Shown: one piece after another, positions 33,797-48,700 of the stretch
Position numbering within the stretch: position 1 is the first letter of the stretch
Layout: each line of letters starts with the position of its first letter
Assembly: GCF_043641665.1 (NCBI RefSeq)
Contig: NC_092190.1
Span: 8,508,548 to 8,572,547 of the forward strand
Source: Enoplosus armatus
Taxonomy: Eukaryota; Chordata; Actinopteri; Centrarchiformes; Enoplosidae
Length of the DNA stretch: 64,000 bases
Reading direction: 5' to 3'
Translations under genes and position numbers: made by a program
The notes under the pieces: model-generated
What the model was told of the DNA's origin: nothing
Databases searched by the model: none
The model's input: the letters and a program-made list of their open reading frames with translations, nothing else

Positions 33797-36700
33797 TGTA
33801 AATAAAATCATACATCATAAGCACATACTTCATTTTGTGTCCACAAAGGAAAACTTTTCTCCTAATCGCTGACCTGTTTTTTATTCTCAATGGAGATCTG
33901 CTATACACATAAAATCTGCCTTCTCATATATACCTTTGGTGGAGGACTGAAGAGGTAGTGACTGAATGTAGAGAAGGGGGAACTGGTGGACAAGCCAGAA
34001 GACAAAAGGCCCTGGAGACCTTTTTGTATCCCCTTTCTCTGATGGATTAAATAAACTGGGTCAGTGAATCTGCAGAACAGTATGTATTGTTTTTTCGTAG
34101 TGCCTAGAAGGAAGGCCTTGCAGACCAATAAAAGTTGACCACAGTGCAGCTGTCTGCCTTCCAACGATAATGATGTGAGCCACAGCACAAAAGACTCAAG
34201 ACCTTTCAACTACTTTGAAGAAAATATTCCCTTTTGGAACAACAAATCAGTTTTATTTTGCCAAGCAAGTTCATTGTAACACCGTCAAGATAAGAAACAA
34301 ACTCTTGTCCTGTGAGGGTTGATAATTTTTTCCTTGCAGATAGAGGACGCTCTGGAGGGGCTTCCTGGATTTAAGAGTGTGTCTGTGCTGGACTTCAGGT
34401 CAGTCTTTGCTGTGGTTTAATCCTGGATCTGGTTAAAATACCTGTCCTCACAATATGGCCAAAACCTACCTTAGCTTGTAGAATTAATACAATTTCACTC
34501 TCCTTGCTAAATGCAGGCCCCAGAAGGACACCCAAGGGTGAGTCATCAATACAGGCTGTGGTACTTTGACCTTGACTAGTTCTCCCCACCCTGTCTTGTA
34601 TTTAAACCCACAGATCTCTATCAACCATAGCTAGATCTGTGTGAGTGTGTGTGGTGTCACCTTCACACACTGTGTTTACCTGTGAGCGTGGGCACGTGTG
34701 AAGATGTGTCACTAGCTGCCTGTGTTAATGGTCTTAGTGTGGTCACTCACCTGTTAAGTGGGATCAGGATGGATCCAGCGGAGTGAGCAGGTGCTCTTCT
34801 ATAGAGATGATTATCAGGGCTTTATGACCTCGCCAAGCCTCTGGTAGAGGGAGGGAGAAGAGGAGGGAGGAGATATTGTGCGTGTCAGGGGAGCAAAGGT
34901 AACAAAGAGCAAAACAGAGGAATTAAAAAAGACAAGTAAATGGAGGGAAAGAAGTTGGTGGGTAATGGTCTGACTGTTTTTCTAACTATCGTACTACTGG
35001 TGTTGGAAGAATTATTAACATCCTTTACTTCTGAATGCAAGGCTTTTACTTGCATTCAAATGTTCTCTTAAAGGTAAATAGTTTGACATTTTGGGAAATA
35101 CACTTTCGCTTTCTGGCGGAGAGTTTGATAAGAAGATTGATACCACGCTCACATTTAATATATGAAATAAAATTTAGGGCTGCAGCTAGCTTAGCGTAAA
35201 GACTGGAAACAGAGGGAAACAGACAGCCTGACTCTGTGCAAAAGTATCCACCTTCCAGCTCCTCTAAAGCACTTTAATGTTGTAGCTGGTTGAGGTGGAG
35301 CAAATTTGACCAACTTTATATACTATTGGGCAGCTTAATCTTAACAATTCATCGTATTTTATAAACTGATCATATGTTTTGCATGTAAATTCTTAATCTG
35401 AAAAGTAACTGATAACTGGCACAGCCATCACATGAATTTTGCGGGGTAAAAAGTACGTTTGCCCTTTTTGTTAACCAAACTTTGTTTAGTATATGGCTAT
35501 AATTGTGCAAACATATATACATTAAATACATTGAGAGATATGTTTATACCTTCCTGCAGTGATGCAGTGGTTAATGTTGCATGCTTCTGCTAACTGCAGA
35601 TAACAGGGCACAGCAGGAGTAGAGCTCTGTCTGCCTGCCTCTGAGTGTGAAACTAAAGGGGGAAAAATTGGATCTCCTTCTAAATGTGGCCGACTGTAGG
35701 CCGGCACGTGCTCAGCTGTGCGCCAGAAACCCAACAAACTAGGTCAGAGTGGAGGGCTCCCAGTAGTCAAATGAAGGCTGATAGATGGCTTTTTCCAGGG
35801 CCTGGAATCTCTTGTGAGGTTTCCATGTTTATTATGTTGATATTGATCATTCTGCTGAGTCGGCTGTTTTTTTTGCCTATACAGTCGAGCTCTTGCATAC
35901 CAATCAGGAGTAAATCACTCGAGCCATCAGTCATCTGTGAGCGGTCTACAACTCTTTTAACAGGTTTGACGTTAAATCACGCTAATGCCTGAGCGATTTT
36001 CATCCCCATCTCTGAGAACCGCTCGCTCATCCAGGAGACATTATTTCATACTTTCTCATTGTAAATGTGTGTGTAAGATGAATGGAAAATGGTGTTTAGG
36101 TGCAGCTTAGGCATTAGTGTATTGATTGGAAATTTTCCTCAGCAACTTTAGGTTAGAAAAATGAAAAATAAACCCTCTCCTCTCACTTAACGACCACTAA
36201 GGTGCACTTAACTCTGTTATTGCTCATGTGGAGCTGCAGCAAGCAGGTAGAAAAAGAGTAATCAAGGCTGATGTGATAAGGATTTGGAAGAGAGAGATTG
36301 CTGAGGAATATGGCTGAAATTAATATCACAATGTAAATAAGAATTGAGATTGAAAGTTCACTCTTGGCCCTCATTTAGTGGCTTTTGGAAGATGTATTTA
36401 TATTGTGTAGTGTACTTAATGTACGTGTTTGTTTGCTATGGCCCTACAGTAGATCAACATATTTTCATAGTGATCTTGATATATATATGCTGAATACATG
36501 CAAATGTGTATAAAATAATTAATGTTTTACACCAAACAAAACTTTTCACACATATAAAACAAAAAACCTTAAATTGTTCATTTAAATTTCATAAAACAAT
36601 AACACTATAATTACACTGCATGGCCACTTTATTAGGTACACCAGTAAAATCTGATGAAATCCAATACAACAGTTTAGCCATGAATTCTCCCTTTACAAAG

Positions 36701-39700
36701 ATGATAGAGTTCAGTTTTGATTGACACTGTCAGAGCACTATTAATTGAGCTTAAGTTTATTACTGAGGTTGTAGTTTGCGGTGGTGTTGTAATGGACTGC
36801 ATAATATTGAAATGTGTTTCTGATATTCTTCCTCCCTCATTTTTGACAAAATATTAGAAACACCTCTCAGTATAATGCAGTCCAGTGCAACACCAACAAT
36901 GTCAACAGAAACACTACATTATAATCTTCCTGAATGACGAATTTGAATTTGCAGATGTGTTGTATTGTATTGTTTTTGTTGTATTATATTGAATTATTGC
37001 TCACCCCTGAGGCTGTTCAGTATGTGGATTAGATTTAACTACTACATATTTGTGTCTTCAGGCTGGATGGCGTGGTGGTGGACTATGCTGTCACAGTGGT
37101 GGTGGATGGAGCAGGAGTGAGCTCGGATCAGCTGGACTACCTGACCTTGCAGTCGAACCGGGTGGAAAACTCGTACCGCGAGGTCATGGAGCGCCCTACG
37201 GTGGTCTACACCATAAGCGAGGTCAAAAACTTCAACACTGAAGCCCTGCATAACGACGAGCTGGACAGCGGTAAGACGATGACCAGTGCAAAGATAGATT
37301 CCCTGCACTGTGATAGAACACACGCATGCCACCATTACAGCTATTTATTTAATTGACATAGAGGTGAAGTCACTGGGAACGCATTGGCAGAGGCAGTGCA
37401 GGGCAAACCTCCAAATGTCATATCAAATAGAGACACAGTAGACTCAGCATTGATATTGTAACATACGCTACACCACTTGAGAAAACATTCCAGGGTTTTA
37501 ATAGTCTCATCTGTTTCTTATTTGTCTGCTCTTTTTGTCGAAGAGGACAGACACATATTCCTAGGAAGTTTCAAAAGTGGGCCATTTCTAATGAACAAAT
37601 AACAGTCATCAGTTACAGGAACTGTGTATTTATTCTGCGCAACAGTTAAGTCCTTGTCATTAAATGGTCTGCAAAAGAGAACTGAGCATTCATTTTGGCT
37701 TTCACCCAGTGGATCTTACAGTTAACTCTTACCGATTTAGCATTGCACGCCTATAACATTGTCGGACAGACAGTTATGAGGATAAAGATTGATGCCGCAG
37801 AACCCGAGATATTGTCTTTTTTATTTCATCTATTGTTCTTCTTTGTCAAAACCTGGCGCCTTCATTACCCACAATGCAACTCAACCTTGGACAGTTGGGT
37901 TGCATATTCAACTGTGTTATGCTAGTAGAAGCAATGAGGAGCGGGCTACTGAGGTCTAGTAACCTCACTTCTTTCTAACTCCACTTTAATTTTCAGACTT
38001 GTAGTCTTTAGATCCAACAGATAAGATTTTGCACAGCTCCCTCTGGACCTACAAATGGCTTTATACAAATTTTCACAAATGCAGGAGTACTCCCCAAGAC
38101 CAGTAAACAGGTATAAAATCGGTGGAGTTCCCCTTTTGTAGACACAAAAGTAACACTCAAATGCTCACATATGGAGATCTAAACCACTACCTCTGTTAGA
38201 TTTAGCTAGTCAGTAAGTAGCTTAGATACCTCCTACCACTGACCAGGGCCCTTCTCCAGAAATGTGAAGAAGATGAAGGATGTGATCATGTCTATAGCAT
38301 CTCCTCTTCCTGTGAGATTTCTTCCTGCTCATGTTTTTGAAAGAATGCGTGTCATTAGTTTACTGTGTTAGCAAGCTCCCCTGGAGATGAATGCCATTTG
38401 ATGCTCACATTAATTATAGGCTTGGACATGTGAAATGAGGGCTAAACACTCTCATATGGCCGACATGTGTGGCTGGGGAACTTGAAGGCACAGCTTGGCT
38501 TTGTTTTCCTGTTTTGGTGGTGATGCAGTAATGGCCTTGGCCCACAGCGGCTGATATTCACGCCAGATTTTAGCGCTGATTTGTAGATATTTACCCCCGA
38601 AGGTAATGCTGTCAAAGTGAAAGCTGTCAGTGCTGAAATGGTAACAGTTAAAAGGATTCTGTCCTGCAGGCATGATTATTTTAGCTATTTGGCACATTTG
38701 CCTTTTGTGTGTCAGTTTGTATTAATATTTGTTTCCCCACTGGTTCCACAGTGTCTGAGGTCCCTGAGTTTGTCAACGCTGCAGACGGAGCCGCGGTGAG
38801 TAACAAGTTAACCTCCACAACTATCATGACAATGATCTCTCTCTGGGCTCTCCAGCTGCTCTGAGTTCCACTAAGTTGATAAATCACTTTTGTTTAAGGA
38901 AGCTGACAGTTGAAATATGACTGATGTTGTGATAACTTGTAACTGGCTTGTGATGTTATCCAGACCACACCAGTGCAGGTAGGGGATGAGCTCGCCAGCA
39001 AGGATGAAGTGAGGCTTTGAGGATTAGTTTGGCTCTTGCTATAATAATCCACTGCTATTCTGGGGCAAAGGCTATAAGCACATATAAGTTTATACAAGTA
39101 ATACCATCTAAAATCTGTGCTGCCTTGTGGTCGTCTGTGCTCCTTGATGTTAATCAGAGTTTGGGTTGCACTAAATGTGTCTGCTGGTTCACTTTATAGC
39201 TCAGCTCTCTTAGCGTGATTAATTTGACTCATTATATGAAGTGGGAGAGTTTGGCAAACTTTGCGTCACTAATTGATTAACAGGACGGAGCACAGAGCTA
39301 CTGTGTCACTAAAGCACTTTGCTACCCTACAACATTTTAGATCCAGCTGCTGTTTTCAAGCTTTCTTTGAGTTGATATTAGAAGTAAGGACCAAAATAAT
39401 TATAGACTTTTACTGTTCAGTCAATACATGACTACATTTAAAAAGCTACACATTTATTTATTAAATTTGCATTTGTTAATTAATAAACTCAAAGTAAATC
39501 TGCCCTCACTATACGTGAAACACACTTCCAATAATTGTTGTAGACAGCGGATTGCCTTTAAAGATTTTATTAGGAGCAATTGTGAAGACAATATTGGACA
39601 AAAAAATTCAATGTCAGTATTTGTAAAAAGAGTTAGATAAACAAGAGTTGGACCAAATGTTTTGTAAAATTAGCTAGTTTGTACAGCAACAAGATTCAAA

Positions 39701-42700
39701 AACGTTTAGACTATGCTAGCGGTCGAATTAGTTACATTGTGCTTCATGTCAAGAAGAAATGTATCACCAGTGAAAGGTCAACATTAAGTCCTCATAGGAG
39801 GTTCAGCACAGTAATTAATCTGGTAAACATGCATATAAGAGTACAACTAAAAAGAGTGAAAAAAACCTTTATCCCAACAGTGATTCTTAAAAGTAATTCT
39901 ACTTAAAAGTTTGCATTAACAATCACAAAACAGCTGTAAAAAAAAGCGGTACCTACAGATAATGCTCCAATATGGGCATTTGGAGAGTGGATATGTTTGT
40001 CAGGCCAGAGATCTGACAAAATGGTGGATGTAGGAAATGTCAGTTAGACAGCAACTGCTATGGAACTATGCCAGTAGTGGTTGCCATAGCAACAGAATGT
40101 TCAACTGACACAAATTATGTCCAACTCACAGAGCAGCAGCAGGAGCTCTAATTGGCCTGACCTGTAAACACAAAACAGCTGGCCAATCAAAGCTCCTGTT
40201 GCACTAGGTTAAGAAAAGCTAAAGTTAATAAAGCCTGTTTGTGATACAGATTAATGCTGCCGATGAGCCGCCAGAGGTCATGATCCTAGAAGAGGACACT
40301 GGAGATGTCATCAAAGAGGACGTCCCGCCTGAACCCTCTGAAACTAACACAGTGGCGACAGATGAAAACGATGTCATTGTTCTGGAGGAGAGTACAGTCG
40401 TGTCTCCTGCTCTTGTCCTCATCACTAGTGCACCTGAAGCTGGCAGTGAGTGTCTATCCTAAGCATGGCAGAGATGGCTGCACACCAGCACAATATATAA
40501 AAACATCCTACTGATTTATGTTTGCACTGAAATTAGGAAACGGAAGGATGATTTTCTGTATCTCTCAATTCTCATTTTGTTGATCTTAAATCAAATGTTT
40601 TGTCTGGTTTGTCAGATAGATCTGTGGGCTCTGGTTTCTATAAAAGGGGACCAGCAGAGATTGAGTTAAGTCTCTTTTCGCCTTTGTTTTTCCAGGCATT
40701 GAGGAGGAGGGTCTGTTGCTGGAGGACAGTGTGCAGACCAGTCCTGCTGTAGAAAACCCCCCACCAGAGGAGCCACCAGCTGAGCTTCCCTCCCCTGAGC
40801 TGCCAGAGGGCATCACGCTGCCTGAACCACCAGTGGAGGTCGAGGCCTCTGGTTCAGGCACAAATGACCTGGAGGATCTGCTCCAGCCATCCACACCCAC
40901 AGCAGCAGAAGTGTCTCATGAGGAGACTGGTTTAGAAAATGTGCTGGTAACAGAAGATGTCACCATACATGTAGACGCCATCTCTAAAGCTGAAACAGAG
41001 AAAGTTGAGGTTGCTGCAGTGGGAGAAGAACCTATCACTCCAACTCTGGAAGAGGAGCATCTGGATGGGGTTGTTGAGATCCCAGAGGAGCTCGAGATCT
41101 CCACAATCGCAACTGAGACCACAGAAGAAGAAGAAGGCCTGCCTGCCCTAGTCCCACCTCCTGAGGCTGTAGATGTAGCGAGTGAAGCATCAGAGCCGGC
41201 GGCAGCAGAAACAGGTCTGCTTCCTGTTGGTGAAGACTCGGTGGAGGGCACAGAAGAAGAGTCCAACCTCACAAATGTTCCATCTGCAGATGAGAAAATT
41301 AACCCCGAACAGCCTGTAGAAAACGCAGACAATAATGTGGTGTTGACCTATGCCGAGGAACCTGTATTTGAAGAGGACGGCATGAAGGAAGCAGCAGACA
41401 GCGAGGGAGAAGAGGGGAAGGAAGAGACTGCACCTGAAGCTCCGGCTGTAGAAGAAGAGGCCCGGGAAGCTCCAGAGATCTCGGCAGAGGATCTTACAGA
41501 GGATGAGATCTTACTGGTCTACAAGGATGAACCAGAGCCACCAGTGACAGACTTCCCGAGCCCTGCCCAACCGACTACCCTGTCTCCAGAGAAGGAGTCA
41601 CCTTTTACCCGGATCTCTGACCCTGCCTCTGAGGGGCAACCTGACATCATCGTCCCGTTACTGGTGGAGGTAAAGCAAAAGTTGAACAGAAATTTGAATT
41701 CTCACTTTTTGTCTAAGGAAATATAAGCTATAATGATACTTGCATATTTTTACATTTTCAAACGAGGATAAAATGTTTTTGTATTGTGGAAAAAGCATCC
41801 AAGCTCCAGGCCTCTGGATGGGTATTTCCCTTGGCAACAGTCGATTGACATTTGAGAGCCTGTGTTGCTTGGAGACATGCTGTCAGCTTCTGTGAGCTAC
41901 TGGAGCACGTCATAGCAAACGTTAATACAAGATGTTTTTCCACCTTTATAGGTGTCCGCATAGTGTTGATCACTTTACAACATTCAACACGTGCTGTTAA
42001 GTTTGTCTTCCACACAAAAAGTGGAAGCTAGTTAGCCTAGCTTGCTAACGTTAGCACTGATTCCCACTACCTGTTGAGTGATCGGCAGCTCCTGCACAAT
42101 CAGTGCTGTGTTTGTCTGGCGTTATACAAAGGAGGGGGTCTATTATTCTTTCATAGGTCCAGATGGGTCAAATGACCAGTATCCAAAGTCACAGCAACAA
42201 GAGGCCCTGTAACCTCACAGATAAGGCTCAGCAATGCCAAACAACGGTCCCTAGCTGGCTAACTGTGGCTGTTCAACTGAAATTATGTTATTTTAACTAG
42301 TTTTAGTGCCTGTCCATGCAGATATTGTACATTAATGTAATGCATTAATTTGTTCTTTTATGGCAATTTTGACCAAATAAGTACACAAGTCAAAACAAGG
42401 ATATATAGTGATTTCTTAGCAAAAACTAATTTGACTTTGAATTTCCAGGGATTTAAAGTGGACCTATAAGACAATGTAAACATTGTTGTATCCCAGTTAG
42501 AAGTAAAAAGTCTCATCTCAAAATCAATCCACTTTTTTATCTCCCAGATCCAGACCACTAACGAAGGCTTGGGTGATGCCACCATCGGAGACCAGGGCTA
42601 TGATGTGATCCATTATGGTTACGATATGATTAACCACACAGAGGAGGGCAGCACTGGCTTCCCGTTTGGTGTGGCACACGGCACAGACCAAGTCAGTATC

Positions 42701-45700
42701 GCCATGCCTGCGAACCCTGGACGAGCGCTGATGGTGTTCTTCAGCCTGAGGGTGACCAACATGATCTTCTCAGATGATCTCTTTAACAAGAGCTCCCCAG
42801 AATACAAAGCTTTGGAGCAACGCTTCCTAGAGCTGGTAAACTTCTCACATTTACTGTACTTGTGGTTTCCCACTGTTGTGTCAAAGCCTCTGGTGTGTAA
42901 CATCAAACTGTACATTTTTCATTTTTTTCCCAGCTTGTGCCCTACCTACAGTCCAATCTGACCAACTTTGAGAACCTGGAGATCCTGAACTTCAGGAATG
43001 GGAGCATTGTGGTCAACAGCCGGATGAAATTTGGCAAGCCTGTTCCACAAAGCGTCACCTCCACTGTTTATCTGATCCTGGAGGACTTCTGTAACACAGC
43101 TTACCAGACCATGAACCTGGCCATTGATAAGTATTCACTGGATGTGGAGTCGGGTGCGTTCTCGCTGTTTTACACTGTAGTGTGCTTTGATCAATACAAC
43201 TGTGATAGTGTCAACTGTTTGAAGCTTAAGTCAGGTGTTTCATAAAGGATTTCTCAGACTTTTTGGGAAAAAATTCTAATTCGCTTTCCAGTAGACGGTT
43301 ATCTTAGCATAGCATAAAAACTGGAAACAGGGGGAAACAGCTAGCCTGGCTCTGTCCAGAGACAACAAAATCTGTTGGCCAGCACCTGTAAAACCATAGA
43401 GGAAGTTGCTGCAGCCGGCCAAGAAATAGTCCCTGTATAACCACAAATTGCTATTTATTGCTATATTTTAAACAAACAAGACATAACTTTATTAGTGAGC
43501 TTTAGCGGTGCTGCTAGGCGGATTTTGTTATCTTTGGACAGAGTCAAGCTAGCCGTTTCCCCCTGTTTCCAGTCTTCATGCTGAGCTAAACTGACTGACT
43601 GCTGGCTTAAGTATAGACATGAGAGTGGCCTTCCTCTTCACCATCTCTCTGCAAGAAAGTGTATTTCCCAAAATGTTTAGCTATTCCCTTAATGGGTGTA
43701 ATCTCACAGCATTGTTTTATAAAATAACTGCACTCAGTCAGTATTGAAAAACGTGTTAGTGTGTGAAAAGGCCTGGGAAAGCAGGTGTTGAATCCTTGTC
43801 GTGACACTTCTTGGTCTCAAGAGGTGAATGTCACATCAGCTGGGATGAGATCAGGGCTTCCCTGGACAGCAGCCAAGTTAACACATGTCATGAACTGCAC
43901 TTTGACCGACTAACTGCTGTGTGCAGCTCTGGTTTTACAGAGTGTGTCTTTATATTCCTTTTATTCTTATAATGTGGCTCAATTATGGACCCAGCATGAC
44001 ATTTTCGGTGCACTTTTTTAATTTCCTCATGTGGTATCGATCTACAGGCTTCTGAGTATGAGAACATCAGTCAGCTTGTAATCGGCCATTCATGATCACA
44101 GTGATTCATGCTTGTGTTTACAATCATGACTGAGCACAATGCGGTTTCCCAGCATGCATAAGGGCTGCATTAGAAAGGGAGGAAGAATTGCCTTTGTGTG
44201 TGTCTGTTTCAGAAATAAATGTAATCATTACTCTTAGTACTATTATTTTTTTCATATATATCTGAAATATTTAGAATCTTGTGTGTAACAGTAGACTTTT
44301 ATTTTGTTGAGTCAAGTTTGTTTAATTTTGTGTATTTTTGGTGTAATTTAAAAAAAATAGTTTGACATTTTGGGAAATATGCTAATTAGAGGAGAAGATT
44401 GATACCACTCTCATGTCTGTACGGTAAATATGATAAATATATGGCTGCAGCCAGTTAGCTTAGCATAAGGACAGCTAGTGTGGCTCTGTCTGAAGATATC
44501 AGACTACCAGCACCTCTAAAGTTTGTTTTATCTATACAAAACCCAAAGTGTAAATATGTAATTTGCTGAGGTTTAGAGGGGCTAAGAGGTGGATTTTGTT
44601 ACCTTCAGACAGAGCCAGTCTAGCTGCTTTCCCTGTTTTCAGTCTTTGTGCTAAGCTAAGCTAACCAGCTGCCGCTGTAGCTTCATATTTATCGTGCAGA
44701 CATGAGAGTGGTATAAATCTTTTCATCTGACTCTTGGCAAGAAAGCAAATGAGCATATTTCCAAAAATGTTCTTTTGAGTCTGTGATATCCTTTTCACAA
44801 TGGCATTTGGAATGAAAGTTATACATATTGATAATTCAAAATCTTTTGAGATACTGGAGGTGAAGGCATTTACTTGCCTTTTTTAAATGCTGATCAACAC
44901 ATGTGCATATCACAACCTATAATCAACCTGCTTGTCACGGTTTCTCTTAATACCTTAAAGTCAACACTCCTGGTTCTTTCATTTCCAGGTGACAAGGCGG
45001 ACCCCTGCAAGTTCCAGGCGTGTAACGAGTATGCGGAGTGTAAGGTGAACAAGTGGTCAGGGGAGGCGGAGTGTGTCTGTAATGCTGGCTACTTCAGCGT
45101 GGACAGCCTGCCCTGTCAGAGTATCTGTGAGCTGCAGACTAACTTTTGCCTCAATGACGGCAAGTGTGACATCATCCCCGGCCAGGGAGCCATCTGCAGG
45201 TGGGTGGGGATTAGGGGAAGTGATCTGCGTGTGTGTGTGTGTGGGAAAGAGTGAAAGAGTTTGCTGGTTTGCAAGACCATCTTTTCAAATACGTCATAAC
45301 AGTTCATGCAGGAGGCCAGATTCTTAGCTTCGAGCTTTAAAATTGTGTTTTAGATGTTTTGGCCTAGTTCAAGATTTTGAGTCAGCACTCAAACCTTTGG
45401 CAGTTTACTATGTTAATTGAATTGTGCACTCTGGCAGTAAATGTACTGTACATAAAGGAAACAATGAGTTCCATTTAGGGATAATTGCTAAGATTTGATT
45501 GATATTGTGGTCAACTTTTTCAGCTCCAGGATGCATATTATCACATTTTTGTTCAGTGAAATATTGTTCATTATATGGTGTTATGGCCCTATTTTATTTA
45601 TTTTATTATCTAAACATTTCTCAGGCTTACTTGCAAACAATTTATCTGTGTGTGTTGTTGTGTCTAAGCATGTTTTTGCATGTGTTTCCATGTCCAAACA

Positions 45701-48700
45701 GACGGTGGAATCGGTTAACGTGTGTAAGATTCATAAGATGATATGCCAATAATCCAAATCAGTGACAGAAACACGTCCTCAGGCTCTGTTCAAACTGTTG
45801 TATGTGGTGCACTTTGTATTGAATGATTATGAACAGACAGAAAGGAGACTGTGTGCCAAGATGAGGGCTAACCTTTGTTTCACACCCACCACCACATCAT
45901 AAAACATGCAGGCAGCTCCAGATGCTGTTGGAGTGTTGTTTACTTCTCGCCGTCCAACCAAAAGTATTGCATTGCTCCATGGAGACTGTTAGTTATTCCA
46001 AAACAAGGCATTAACGCTTTAATGACACATACATAACATTACAATTGTAGACATGTTATGGACTCTCAAGTCTTGTCTTTTGTCAAGACAACATAAGAAC
46101 ATGATTGAAGATTTAGTCATTCATTTTTACATTCTTTAATCATTCGACACAGAATAAAAAACAGAAGAAGAGTGATGGGTATGTTCTGTAACATTTTGTT
46201 CATCCGCGGTACCCTCAAAGCTTAGAGATTTATTAAAATAACATGTACCAGTTCTGAGTGGAAATTGTTTTTTACGACATTGCTGACAAATTTCCATCGT
46301 CATCTCAGGTGTCGCGTCGGGGAGAACTGGTGGTACAGAGGAGAGCACTGCGAGGAGTACGTATCTGAGCCGCTGGTGGTCGGCATAGCGATCGCCTCCG
46401 TAGCTGGATTCCTATTGGTGGCCTCCGGAGTCATCTTCTTCCTCGCCAGGACGTTACGGGATCAGTATGACAAGGATGAGTCGGAGGACCCCATACGGTG
46501 AGGAAAACCACTCATGTACCAGATGGGAAAATGTTTCAGCAGACTTTCCACCCTTGAAAATGAAAAACACACATGAAGTAGATCCAGCATCTAATCCATA
46601 CAATGTCACTTTTTTAACAGAACAGAAAGTTTTATTAGAGGAGCATATGAGTATATTTTAATTTGAGGGATGTAGGGCACACACTTGTGACTTTTCAGCC
46701 ATAATGTCATAAGAGTTTACCAAGATACAGTTATTGTGGTGAGGCATGTTAATCAGCCATATACTATACATTATTCATTCTCACTTGTCTCTCCATAGTT
46801 TCTATATTAAGATTTTGTGTGTTTAGTTATCAGATTTTGTGTGTTTAGTCCTTAACAACAGGACAGAAAAATATCCCGTCTTTTTTCTGGAGAACTTACT
46901 TCATCCATCTTAACCTACTTATGTCGTGTGGCCAAACCTTGTTTAAACCTACAGAACTACTGTACTCTAACTTCTAGTGGAGATCTTTCCAAAGATTATA
47001 AATATGTCAGGCTGAATTTAAAATGTGTGTGTACAAAACTGACACTGACATATGTATGATATAGACCAAATTTAAGGGGAAAATCAAGACTTTATGGAGT
47101 TAATACTGTATATCCTATGTACATATAACCTCCAACACACTGCTTAATAAAATGAACAGAAAATGATGAATTAACTAGTAGGGTTAACTCTATTCCTGAA
47201 AATATATACAAAGCTCACTTTTATGTTTGATACTGAACAGAAACGCTTAAATTTAGTGTGTTTGAAGTTTTCCATCCGCCACGTAATCCTCTTTAGATTA
47301 AAGGAGCCTGGTTACTTTCTTGAGGGGACAGAATAAGTTGAGACATCCCATGACCTCCCCTGTCCACAGTTAGACGGACAAAATTATCCACTGCGCCATC
47401 TCTTTACTCCTCCAGACTTACAGCAGTGGGGCCACCCCTCTCCTTTGCCTGGGTGTTGCTTTCCTCCTGCCCTGCTTTGATTCCTCCTCTACTTTTTCTT
47501 ACTTTTGCAGACACAAAGACACATAAAGTATCTGTTCATTATCTTTCTGTGTGTGTGTGTGTGTCTGGCATAGTTCCCAGAGCAGCATGTGGAGAAACAC
47601 TATGTTAACCTCAGCCAATTAACTGATCAGATATAGTGCTGATCTAGTTCCAAAAAGCTTTATACACAACGGTCTGTCTGAAAGTCTGCAGTCTGACTCA
47701 GAAACGAAAGGATTTAAAAAGGTTGATCAATGCTAAAGTCTCGTCCACTTTCATTTATGGCCTCCTAGATGATGTGTTGCTTTGTTTATCATCCTGCCTC
47801 TACACCGTGACTGATTTCTCTGTTTGTGTGTGGCTCCACAGGCGAGCAGAGAGTCTCCCATCTCTGGAGAGGGCGACCAAGTACAACCCCATGTACGAGA
47901 GTGAGGCCACCACAGGCTACAGCCACTACTACCGCCGCTATCCCGAAGCTCCTGTGTACAGCAGTGCCAGTGCTGAGGCCTCCACTGACTTCAGCAGTGA
48001 GGAGATACGGCACATCTATGAGAACAGTGAACTGACCAAGGAGGTTTGTGTGTGTGTGTGTTGGTTGCTATCCACTGGCTGATTTAGATTTAGATGTCTT
48101 AGCCACATTTTTTTTTTTTACCCCATTACCTTTACTATCCAGTGAAATGTTAACCAGCAGTTGTACTAAATTACTGCGCCGCGGTGCTGATAAAATCTTT
48201 ATTTCATAATTGTGAAATAAAGCCAAAACAAAATCAGGATAAATACAGGTTAATGACTACAGATGTGCTCGGGTATATTGACATTTGAAATAAATGCCCA
48301 CAGAGAAAATTAGAGGTGACTAAAGGTTGTCTGCTTAACTTTACTGGCACACAGCCCCATCATAGTTATCATAGCCAGTCATCATAGTTCTGGGTTTCCC
48401 CGTACACTTTAAAACACCAAACTGGCCAGTTACAATTTATACATTTATACTGTTTTGTAAAAAGAGAGAAAGAGTTTTTGGGGGAGAAAAACTTTGTCGA
48501 CTGAAATTGAGGGGGGAAAAAAAATGAAATTAATTAAATTAAACCAGCCTAATGTGGACATTTATTCACTCATTTCACGCACAAATATTCATTCAGTGGG
48601 AGATGTGCCTTACTCAAGGCCATCTGGATGTTAGATAATGACCCAGGCGGTGCACATCACTTTCATTTCCCACATTTACCTGGATCTGAATTGGGAAATC

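Noticed and set aside
40916..41332. 138-codon minus-strand frame opposite impg2
   Set aside because: Ser/Thr-rich shadow of the acidic central exon of impg2; no independent signals.
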